A stretch of DNA of 64,000 nt from contig NC_073339.2 of the NCBI RefSeq assembly GCF_027580225.2, positions 39,794,501-39,858,500 on the forward strand. The letters are read 5' to 3'. The notes beneath the pieces are model-generated. The model was not told the DNA's origin, searched no databases, and saw only the letters and a list, made by a program, of their open reading frames with translations. This document shows, in pieces, positions 31,990 through 41,721 of this stretch (position 1 is its first letter; each line of letters opens with the position of its first letter). The stretch is from Misgurnus anguillicaudatus (taxonomy: Eukaryota; Chordata; Actinopteri; Cypriniformes; Cobitidae). The position numbers and the translations under genes were made by a program.

Positions 31990-33094
31990 ATACAGTTTTG
32001 TGTTCAGTTTAAATGTCTGATTTCCATGTTTGGAAAAACATAATAATGACCTATAACTGAACCAAGACCAGACAGAAACATGCAGGTATGATGTTGACCA
32101 GACCACCGTAGAAGATGGAGACACAGGTATGTAATATTCATTCCTGAGAAGAAATCAATGCAACATAGGAAGCACATGATGCATTTAACCATCATTGCAT
32201 AAATATTAATACAATGTAGTCTGATTGTTACTGGTAAAAACCCATAAGACTTTTTTAAGTGCTTTGCATTAGTCTGCACGTGCATTAGCAGAGATATAAG
32301 CTATTGTTACGTGGGAATGTTGAATCCACAATGTTGTGACTCACAATTCACCGGCATGCAGGCATTGACTGTGGCATTAAAGACGCTCAACTGTTCAAGG
32401 AGCATCGTTTGCTGGAATATAATTGAGAATGATGGATCTTCAGTTTCTTTTGAAGGTACCTCTTTTTTATATTACACCGTGGGCATTTTTCATAACACTA
32501 TTTGATGGGTTTGCACCACAAAGGAGTATCAAAGCATCACAGAGCACAGAAGTACATCTTCAGTAATGATATGTTGTGGTTGTTTTCTGTATTATTAAAC
32601 CACTGCTGATCTGAGTTCCGATGTGCTGTCTGGATCGAGTATAATAAGAGGATAATTGTGAGCTGGCGATGGCAGTGTAAAAGCAAATGACTGTGTGTGT
32701 ATAAGTAGGCTGTATTTAAACAAGTCGCATATGTAAAGTTACACTTTTATCTAAAGCGACAGTGCATCCAAGCTGTGCATTTTAATCAGTATGTGTGTTC
32801 CTTGTGGATCGAAAGGATGACCTTTGCATTGATGACTGCCCATTGAGTTACAGGAACACGGTTTTCACAGTTATGAATTGGTTATCATAGACGTATCACT
32901 GTATGGCCTGGTTTTACAGACAAGGTCTAGGTTAAGTCAGGACAAGGTAAGCATTTTTTATAAACATGCCTTAGTAAAAAGAAGTTACTGCTGTGTATCC
33001 TGAGACAATCAATGACAGTGGCATATTTTAAGATCTGTTATTTTTAGTTGAGAGTTTTATAGTATTTTTTTTCTACTATGGAAGTGAATGGGGC
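31990..33094. other. Intergenic downstream of knl1, no gene seen
   Basis: Small open frames only (for example 32004-32285 minus); no recognisable protein or splice-bounded exon. No repeat boundaries were recognised. Confidence 0.4.
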
Positions 33095-33231
33095 TCACGG
33101 ACTTTATAGACCTTTTGCGAGTAGACGTCAGAGTTGCGTCACTGCAAGCTGCGCACGCAATGTGGTGGTAGAAAAACAGTGGAAATGAATTGAACACGAG
33201 TGAAACGAACATTATAACTCAATAGAGAATT

Positions 33232-33400
33232 TCTTGTTGTGCTGTTAAGTGTCAAAATAGGAATGCCAAAAAAAGATGGCCTTCATTTTTATAGAATACC
33301 GTCGTCGAAGACACCATTTGAAGATAAACGTAGGTGTTTATGGTTGCAATAAGCCTTTAAACGAACAGACTGGAGTGATGAAATCATCTTGAAATCTGAA
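33232..33400 (+). pseudogene. THAP zinc-finger relic
   Basis: Starting at TGTTGTGCTG (33235) the reading is CCAVKCQNRNAKK, then after a one-base frameshift GLHFYRIPSSKTPFEDKRR and CLWLQ-stop-AFKRTDWSDEII. Paired cysteines, F-Y-R-I-P, the W of WLQ and R-T-D-W are the order of conserved positions in a THAP DNA-binding domain, as found in P-element-like and Kolobok transposases and in host THAP proteins. Frameshift and stop make it a dead fragment. Confidence 0.65.
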
Positions 33401-33510
33401 TAATTAGAATAGAAAATAATTAGAGAAGATTTCTTAGTCTGATTCCTCTGTGTTTCTTATAGTGTTTTCATCACGTTACGTTTATAATTTATTTAGAAGT
33501 ATTAAAGATT

Positions 33511-33865
33511 TAAAGGTGCAGTGTGTAATTTTTAGAAGGATATTTTTTGACAGATGCAAAATAATATACAAAACTAAATTATCAGGGGTGTATAAAGACC
33601 TTACATAATGAACCGTTATGTGTTTATTGCCTTAGAAGGAGACGTTTTATCTACATACACTGCGGGTCCCCTTACATGGAAGCCGCCATTTTGTGCAGGC
33701 ATGTTTCTACAAAAGCCCTTAACGGACAAACTTTTTTATTAAGTTGTCTCCAACAATGACATGTTTGTCCGGTGGCGGCTACCGTAGGTTCTCTATGTGT
33801 TTCAAAAGCAAGGGGTGAGCAGTGGACTGAGCCATTGATTGCAATTCGCAACCTCACCACTAGAT
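33511..33865. repeat. Repeat starting AAAGGTGCAGTGTGTAATTT
   Basis: The common fish repeat start GTGCAGTGTGTAATTTTTAG is followed by CCGCCATTTTGT and a CGCAACCTCACCACTAGATG right part. A matching end, TAGTGCACCTTTAAA, appears in reverse near 53290. The central AGTTGTCTCCAACAATGACA has palindromic character. Confidence 0.55.
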
Positions 33866-34076
33866 GTCATGTAATTGATTTGATGTTTACATTTAATATT
33901 ACATTATATTTTACTTTTATAATTTTTATAATTAAAAAATATATATATATTATAACTCAGGAAGGCCTGGATTAGCACAGTGAACATACTGCAACACCGT
34001 GAAACCGTGGTATTTTTGCTTAAGGGGGTTATCATACTGCCAAAATCTCATACCGGCCCATGCCTACACTGTAAAA
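33866..34076. repeat. Partial copy of the CATACCGGCCCATGCC hAT-like element
   Basis: TTGATTTGATGTTTACATTT and GCAACACCGTGAAACCGTGG, then CATACCGGCCCATGCCTAC, parallel the interrupted copy at 22397-24500. Confidence 0.6.
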
Positions 34077-34881
34077 AGTAATACCTAGATCTAACTTATA
34101 AAAAGTGAGGCAAGTGACTGCATGGGAAGTTTTAGGTTGAGTCAACTTTCAACCTTTTTTTAAGTATATTGAACACACTAACATTACTTAAAATGAATGC
34201 AATAAAATTGAGTTGAGTTAACTAATTGTGCTAGTATTACTCAGTTAGATAAACCTTCTTTTCTTGGTACAGGTAGCGTATTTATGGTTAGTTGTTGTTT
34301 TTTATGCCGTCAGATGAGGGCTAGAAACGTTTATTTAAACAACACACCCACTCAGTTTCGTTTTGGGCAGCTGTAAAGCGCGACATACTATGCAGTCTAT
34401 GCACAAGCACCAGTCTTCTGAACAATGGTAACTACAAAACTCAAAGAAGAAACAGAAACTCTTCCAAATATCGAAGATAAATGAACATTAAACACTAACA
34501 AGTCTTTCTTTTTAGTTAAAAACAAAACAAAAAAAGTTTCAATTCAAATTTCACTCTCCAAATGCAGTCCCATGCAAAGCATGGTGGGAACGGCAAGTCC
34601 ACTGCCTAGTTAGTTGTGTTTACTCAAATAATTCATGTAGTTTTAACACAAAATTAATACGTTAATTTATTTCTTACAAATTTAAATCGATTATAGATAA
34701 TAAAATTAAGTTGAATTTACTCAATAATGTGCTCATTTAGAATTAATCAATTTATTCCAATTTTTATTTTATTTTAACTCATATTTTGATTAAAAAAACA
34801 AGAATTAATTTTTTTTAATACAGTTTACTCAATTAATTTTTTTAAAATCTACTAAGGCACAGAAACACTTTTTACAGTGTA
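34076..34881. mobile_element. Nonautonomous DNA element with ACACTGTAAAAAGT ends
   Basis: ACACTGTAAAAAGTA at the left and CTTTTTACAGTGTA at the right are inverted termini. The interior is AT-rich with no coding potential. It abuts the preceding hAT-like fragment. Confidence 0.65.
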
Positions 34882-35036
34882 GTCTGAAGTGAGTGTATAA
34901 AATCCAGCAAGTGTCTATTTTGTGATATGCTCAGATTTATCTTTCCGTATCAATCTCATTATTAAATTAAAGCTGTGGAGATGTCACACCCCTTACATGA
35001 GCACATCTCAAACCTCTGTTCCCCCCTCTTCCTCTT

Positions 35037-35245
35037 ACACTGAAAAAAATTATTCATTGAATTTAATAAAAAAAAATTTAAGGTAAGTGGTTGCAATCAA
35101 TTTATTTAAGCTACATTTAAGCAAAAAAGATTAGTAATGTAAAATAAAAAATAAAACTTTTGTTTGAATGTAGCTTAAATAAATTGATTGCAACCACTTA
35201 CCTTAAAAAATTTATTAAATTCAATGAATCTTTTTTTCAGTGTAT
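35037..35245. repeat. Short palindromic MITE (TACACTGAAAAAAATT)
   Basis: A nearly complete palindrome: TTCATTGAATTTAATAAA and AAGGTAAGTGGTTGCAATCA on the left mirror TGATTGCAACCACTTACCTT and TTTATTAAATTCAATGAA on the right, with TACACTGAAAAA/TTTTTCAGTGTA ends. Confidence 0.85.
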
Positions 35246-36277
35246 ACTTACTGTATGTCAGAGCCATATATCATGCTTTGCAATGTCATCTTTATTCAAG
35301 AGAGCATTTCATTTACAAAGTAAAAACTGTAGTGTTTTATATAAAAAACAGCCAAGTCTGCCAAACACAGACACATTCCTAAAAGCGTTTTGTTGTTAAT
35401 GAAGAGCATACATTTAGGTGCCTTGCAAACCCAACATTGAAGCGTTGTTTTAAATTTTAATGTTATGCTTTTAAATGCAAGCACTCTGCTTGTTTGGCTG
35501 TTTTAATGACCAAATATTCTTGCTTGTGATGATGATGATGATTTGTAATTATAATTTTGATGCAATGCCCAGAGGCTGCATTTATTGAACGGAGCGTATC
35601 TGTGTGGGTATCTGGTTTATTAATATAATTTTTTTGATATTTTTGTTTTCCTCTTACAAATTTTCCTTGATCATACTACTTAAAACCCATCCTGTGGGTG
35701 TCAAAACATGTTTACCGAATTTAACACAAAGTGTTGCTCTAATGTTTATAGATCTGTTTGCCACTTTTATGGGCGCTTTTGTGAACGGCTAACCAAATCT
35801 TTTGTTTAATGTATTTTATTTTTGCTATTACAGACCTTCAGAAGGCAGACGAACACAAAAACAGAGCTGGGGTTGTAAATATTCCATTAACTGAATAACA
35901 CACTACACCGGTAAAAAGGCAAACAAACCTTCTTTTGCCTTGATCAAATCTTTTACTGAAATCAAGCCAGCGGATGCCATTTACTTGTTTACGGCTCCCA
36001 AGCAGTTACAATAGACAAGCAGAATTTCATTTCATATTTCTGAAATGCTGTCTTCCATCAGTAAATGGATGATTAGATGTTTACAAGATGGATGTCATGT
36101 GTGACCGAGCTAGAGTCAGGATATTTGTGCTTTTGTCCTTGGGAACGCATAAACAAAGTCATCGTCTGGGTTTTAAAACTTACAAGACTGTTGCTGCTCT
36201 ATAATACAGCAACTGTAATGGATCCTCATATGTGACATTTAGATTTGGAATGCATAGGCAGCTGAGCTACTTCTATT
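35246..36277. other. Intergenic, no gene or repeat recognised
   Basis: Only short open frames without family resemblance; a (GAT)n run is near 35528-35542. Confidence 0.4.
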
Positions 36278-36366
36278 CTAATATATATATATGGGTTGTA
36301 ACAATATATATACATATATATATACATATACACATACATACATATATACATATACATACATATATT
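36278..36366. repeat. TA/CATA microsatellite
   Basis: Alternating TATATA and ACATAC units. Confidence 0.85.
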
Positions 36367-36505
36367 GCTAATTGCTAGTTGGGTCTAAAAGGGACAAACC
36401 CAGCCTGTTGAGTTGTTATTTAACCTATGTTGGGTTGTTTCAACCCATGCATTGTTGGGTCAAATATAGGTATTCTCTGGGTTAATTTAACCCAATTTTT
36501 TAGAG
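36367..36505. repeat. Palindromic GTTGGGT...AACCCAA element
   Basis: TAGTTGGGTCTAAAAGGGAC, GTTGGGTTGTTTCAACCC and TTAATTTAACCCAATTTTTT form mirrored AACCCA/TGGGTT words, a common fish DNA-element pattern. Confidence 0.5.
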
Positions 36506-37091
36506 CGTATTTAAATGCATAGGGTCACTTACATGCACCTTATTTTTCTTTTTTTACACAAATGTAACTTAGGGAATTATGTTGTCTTTGCATAATATGT
36601 GACCCTGTTTTATAATCTCATTTTGAGATTAGGAGCATCAACGTTTGATTTCAACCCTTGATTTCACTTTAATTTTTGACATGTTCGATTCCGGCTCGTG
36701 GTCATTTGCCGATCCCATACCCCTCTCTCCTCCCTGTACTTTCCTGTACTCTCCTCAATCACTGTTAATAAAGTATAAAAAAAGAATATTATATATATTA
36801 TTAAAATAATAATATAATTTTTTAAAAATAATATTGATTATATAATCTTTATAATTTCAGATTTTTAGATTGTTGAAATCAAAAAACATTTTCGTGATGT
36901 GACCCTAAACTTTTGACTGGTGTATTTTTTATAAAATATAAAATATAATTTTATTATGTGGCCCGTGAGATTTTATTTCATTATTATAATTTTTGCAGGG
37001 TTTTGGCATTTAATTTTTGCAAGCCACACAAATTTTTGTCCCGCTGAAAACTTTTTTCCCGCCATGGACGGGTTGACTTGTCTATATAGAC

Positions 37092-37273
37092 CAGTGGTTC
37101 TCAATCCTGGTCCTGGAGCCCCACTGCTCTGCACATTTTGTATGTCTCCCTTGTTTAACACAGCTGATTCAAATCATCAGCTCATTAGCAGAGATCTCAT
37201 TGTCTGTCAGATAAGAGAGACATACAAAACGTGCAGGGCAGTGGGGCTCCAGGACCAGGATTGAGAACCACTG
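37092..37273. mobile_element. Nonautonomous hAT element with 8-bp target duplication
   Basis: A palindromic 182-bp element from CAGTGGTTCTCAATCCTGGT to ACCAGGATTGAGAACCACTG. It is flanked by a perfect 8-bp direct repeat ATATAGAC (37084-37091 and 37274-37281), the hAT-type target-site duplication. It landed in the terminus of the THAP-fragment element. Half of a second copy is at 38078-38193, in the mirrored arm. Confidence 0.9.
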
Positions 37274-38193
37274 ATATAGACAGAGCGCAGTTATGCAAAT
37301 TTGAAAACCACACCCACCGGGGGGAATACAATCCAACCGTCTCCATTGACTTTGTATTGAGAGAGGCCACCTCCTTGTCATTTCTGGCTTATAACAAAAA
37401 ACTGAATAATGCCTAAAAGCTGTTGTGTGGCAATATGTACAGCTAACAAGCCAAAGAACCCAGAAATAAGTTTTTATAAGCTGTCAAGCCGTAAAACCCA
37501 GCCTTTAAGGAGAAAAAAAGTGGATCGCCGACTATGTTTCCCCCTGGTGGACGCAGTTCTACTAATATGAGTACTATGAAAAGTTGCCTGTATCCATTTT
37601 TGTGTCTTTAAACGCTCATTTTTTGAGCTCGACAGCTTATAAAAACTTATTTACAGATAAAACTTAAAAACAGACAAGGTGTACATCTAACAAGCCAAAA
37701 AAACATAAATACGTTTTTATAAGCTGTCGACCCTAAGAAACAAGCGTTTAAAGACACAAAAATGGAAACAGACAACTTTTCATAGTACTGTAAGACTGCG
37801 TCCACCAGGGGGAAACGTAGTCGGCGATCCACTTTATTCTCCTTAAAGGCTGGGTTTTACGGCTTGACAGCTTATAAAAACTTATTTCTGGGTTCTTTGG
37901 CTTGTTAGCTGTACATATTGTCACACAGCAGCTTTTAGGCATTATTCAGTTTTTTGTTATAAGCTAAAAATGACAAGTAGGCGGCCTCTCGCAATACAAA
38001 GTCAATGGAGATGGTTGGATTGTATTCCCCCCGGTGGGTGTGGTTTTCAAATTTGCATAACTGCGCTCTGTCTATATCAGTGGTTCTCAATCCTGGTCCT
38101 GGAGCCCCACTGCCCTGCACGTTTTGTATGTCTCTCTTATCTGACAGACAATGAGATCTCTGCTAATGAGCTGATGATTTGAATCAGCTGTGT
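37159..38193. repeat. 1-kb inverted duplication (THAP element plus hAT)
   Basis: The left arm (about 37159-37655) and right arm (about 37705-38193) are reverse complements over about 490 bp, with a spacer near 50 bp. Each arm holds a hAT part, the junction GATATAGACAGAGCGCAG, and a THAP-fragment element. Because the hAT/THAP junction is in both arms, the inversion followed the hAT insertion. Confidence 0.85.
37748..37942 (-). pseudogene. THAP-domain N-terminal fragment in a mobile element (minus copy)
   Basis: The open frame begins MPKSCCVTICTANKPKNP, then EISFYKLSSRKTQPLRR and IKWIADYVSPWW. C-x(4)-C near the start, F-Y-K-L and a Trp about 30 residues later fit the first half of a THAP zinc finger; the C-x-x-H half is absent. 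The same start occurs on the plus strand at 37409 (frameshifted), 38406 (with a stop at the second Cys) and near 58223 (frameshifted). It is therefore a repeated cargo exon, not a gene. Confidence 0.65.
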
Positions 38194-38274
38194 TTCCCCC
38201 CGGTGGGCATGGTTTTCAGGTTATGACGCGCTGCGCTCTGTCTCTATTAAGGGAAAACGGTTTCCTGCCAATAA

Positions 38275-38837
38275 AGACAGAGCGCAGTTATGCAAATTTG
38301 AAAACCACGCCCACTGGGGGGAAAACAATCCAACCGTCTCCATTGACTTTGTATTGCGAGAGGCCGCCTCCTTGTCATTTCTGGCTTATGACAAAAAACA
38401 GAATAATGCCTAAAAGCTGCTGTGTTACAAGATGAACAGCTAACAAGCCAAAAAACCCCAAAACAAGTTTTTATAAGCTGTCGAACCATAAAACCCAGTC
38501 TTTAAGGAGAAAAAAATGGATCACCGACTACATTTCCCTCTAGTGGGCGCTGTTCTACTAATAGTATTACTATGAAAAGTTGCCTGTTTCCACTTTTGTG
38601 TTTTTAAAAGCTCGTTTTTTTTGGGTCAACAGCTTATAAAAACTTATTTCTGGGTTTTTGGCTTGTTAGCTGTACATCTTGTCACACAGCTGCTTTTTGG
38701 CATTATTCTGTTTTTTGTTATAAGCCAGAAATTACATGGAGGCAGCCTCTCGCAATACAAAGTCAATGGAGATGGATGGATTGTTTCCCCCCCGGTGGGC
38801 GTGATTTTCAGTTTATGACGCGTTGCGCTCTGTCTCT
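38275..38837 (+). mobile_element. THAP-fragment element, copy bounded by AGACAGAGCGC inverted ends
   Basis: Left AAGACAGAGCGCAGTTATGC, right TGCGCTCTGTCTCTATG. Arms carry CACGCCCACTGGGGGGAAAA mirrored by CCCCCCCGGTGGGCGTGATT and GTATTGCGAGAGGC mirrored by GCCTCTCGCAATAC, giving long imperfect inverted repeats around the THAP start at 38406. Confidence 0.75.
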
Positions 38838-38975
38838 ATGACGAGTTTTTAATATATTTTTATATATTTAAAGAAGAACATTTTCTGAAAGGCATTAAAC
38901 TTTTGTGAAAATCGTAGAAAAATGCTAGCGCTGACTGGCAACTTTTTTCTAAAAGCTGGTGGGGAAAGAGTAAGA

Positions 38976-40199
38976 GCCCGTCCCAACATCTCCCCTTTCC
39001 CTACATTTTTGCCCTAACCCTTGCTTTTGCGCGTGCATGTGTAGGGGTAGGTCGTCCCATTACTTTAGGGAGCAAGACGGAATGCTATTTTCCGCTTAGA
39101 ATCAACCCTCAAAAAGTTGTCAGGAGCAATATAGGCTTAAAATTAAGTGGGAGATGATATTACCCAGGATTCATTGCGAGACCGGTAGATGCGTCAATGT
39201 TGCGCATGACGTAGTTGAGCACGTTCGATACATTCGCTATGCTACTTTCCATATAATGGTGTCCCATTTCATAAGGAAAAATTTTAACCCCCACTTCCCT
39301 CCAAGTGAAAGTTTTAAGGGGGTAGAAATGGGACAGGCCCATAATGTGAATGGTGGGGGGGTAACGGTATTTCATGCATTCCGGCCCGGGGTCGCCTACT
39401 GTCTGAAGACCTATAATCATAGTGTATACCTCATAGTTTTGATATCTTTAGCGTGCATACTGTATGATGCATTAAAATGACGCCTGGAACAGGATGTCCC
39501 TGTTTACCATCTCAAGTAAGACTCTATTTTCGGGTGATGCCCGACTGGTGGTGTCACCGCAAATGCTGCCATTATATATATTTCACATAGCTATCAAAAA
39601 CTTGGCAAGCAACATTATTACCTCAATAAATCCGACATATTTCAGTTCATTAAAATGTACAGCATCTTTTTGGCCTGACAGATCTGGGTCTGGATGTGGC
39701 CTTCTGGGGTTTGGGAGTCTTACATTGCAACTCTAACATGGCCATATTAAGCAGTCCACACCTTGCTGTACATATTGAAAAGACCACCCACTGTGTTGTA
39801 ATACAGCATTAAATAAAATTGCGTAGGCACACCAAACAAGCCTATACAGTATAATATAATAATCTGGGGGGTTGTCTATTTTTGTGGTTGCATGTGTGTG
39901 TAGCTTTTGTATTTTAACAAATTCAAAATCATTTTAGGAGTAGGAGGAAACTTTGTAAACAAACAAAAAATGTAAACCAAGAAATGAGAACAGGCACCCT
40001 TTGTCGCATCAAGGCACAAAAGTACAAAAGCTTCCTTGTGTCAGTCTAATGAAGGTCTTGGGAGATGTTGGGTTTAGATGTTGGTGGTTTTAATCCCACT
40101 ATAGGGACAATCCATTAAGTAACCATCAAGTGTCTGTAAGTACATGTATAAAAATAAAGGTCCCGTAGGAATACCATTTTAGGCATGGTTTCATAATAG
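38976..40199. other. Intergenic, no gene recognised
   Basis: GAGCCCGTCCCAACATCTCC near 38978 and GAAATGGGACAGGCCC near 39326 may be inverted ends of one more diverged element. The open frames at 39154-39480 (both strands) show no family resemblance. Confidence 0.35.
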
Positions 40200-40556
40200 A
40201 TCTTTAATATCAGAAGAACCTTACTGTTCCAGTTTCCCTTAAAATTAATGTTTTACCCATTGAAAATACCGCATTTGTGTGTGTGAGAGTGAAACGAAGC
40301 GGGCCCTTCACAAACTCTATTTTAAGGCGAGTAAAATTTGCCACCTGCCTCTCCTTCTCCGGACACCCTGACAGCTTGGTTCCCCCTATCATAACAGTCC
40401 ACAGACAGTCTCGTCCCAGTGTCATTCACAAAATCCAGTCCCCGTGTTTAAGGTCCGGTTTGTGTCGTTGGTGCGGCCTTTGAGTTTCTTGAGTTCTCCT
40501 TTCTGCTGATAAAACTAAAGGATTAAAAGATTTACTTGCAGTTCGGGTCTGATGTC
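40200..40556 (+). promoter_or_regulatory. Upstream region and 5' UTR of the utrn start exon
   Basis: Non-repetitive sequence, less AT-rich than its surroundings, sits directly before the utrn ATG. It contains an E-box CACCTG at 40342-40347 and a plausible splice acceptor TTTACTTGCAG ending at 40541. If that acceptor is used, the coding exon starts at 40542 and the promoter with its untranslated exon lies further upstream, as in mammalian utrophin-A. If not, transcription may start within this region. The sequence alone does not decide. Confidence 0.3.
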
Positions 40557-41638
40557 ATGGCTGAAGCAGGGAGTCCGCATGAACAATGGGAGGAAGGGTT
40601 TGAGGATGAATTTGGAGAAATCATTAAGAGTCGATCAGGTAGGAGGAAACGTGATTGGCTTATAGATTAGAGTACATACTGTTACCATATAAATAGCCAA
40701 CCTGCTTATTGCTTTGTATTTTTAGGAAATTATTAACAGGAAATCATTATTTACTTGTGTTGTTTACATGTTAGATATCAACATCCTATACATACATACA
40801 GAATTGTGAGATTTTTTTTTTAAATTAAATTAAGTGTTGTATAATTCGAGTTTCAGTTAAATCATTTTCTTGCATGACATCATAATCTCTTTTTTTATTG
40901 CACTCCCGCCCAGAGTAAAATGAACATAAATCAGCATTGACATTGAGAGTAATGCACTTGTCAGAGAATGCATGTTTATACCCCCATATTCTCTCTCTTA
41001 TACTCTCGCATTTCTTATTAACCAAGGTTGACATTTATTCTAAAACATTTTGATAAACTAATCTCTGACCCGAGTGCATTCATATCTATTTTTTTCCTCC
41101 CTGTCATGTTGTGTTCAGTAGGGAGCTTGGGTGATCTATATATGCTCTCTGGTGGAAATAGGACAGGTCTTTAAGAGCTGGAAATAGTCGCAGCTGCCTG
41201 GTGTTGAGTTTCACTGGTTTGAGATTTAGCCGTGTTGTTGTTGGCCTTGCCTTGTTTTGCTGGCAAGCAACTCTTTCTCTATCATCTTTTGTGTAACCGT
41301 GTTAACGATCGGCAGGGAAAGTTGGAACGAATGAGTCAATAGCAATTAACTAGCGAATAAACAACAAGTACAGTAAACATCGAAGATGCACATCTGTTCA
41401 AATCCATTTAAAGTGCATGTGCTACTTCTGAACTTAGACTCTTAAAAAATGTATTAAATGATAGGAGCACCAATATCCTCTTATTAAAAACTTATTTTAT
41501 TGCTGTATGTATTGTAGATTCTTGATGTTTTGGAAAGTCATTGATATTACGTTATTCCCATATTGGTGTCCTTATACAACAAAACCACTTATAAGTCACG
41601 CATATTTGTAGCAATAGCCAACATGCAGGTCAAAAAAA

Positions 41639-41721
<83 letters not shown>

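Larger units (their letters stand above)
37048..38972. repeat. Family O element, copy 3, split by nested insertions
   Basis: The left end (CTTTTTTCCCGCCATGGACG, GTTGACTTGTC, to about 37083) and right part (from about 38838, ATGACGAGTTTTTAATATAT ... GGTGGGGAAAGAGTA) correspond to continuous sequence in 1274-1756. About 1.75 kb of younger elements separates them. Confidence 0.75.
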
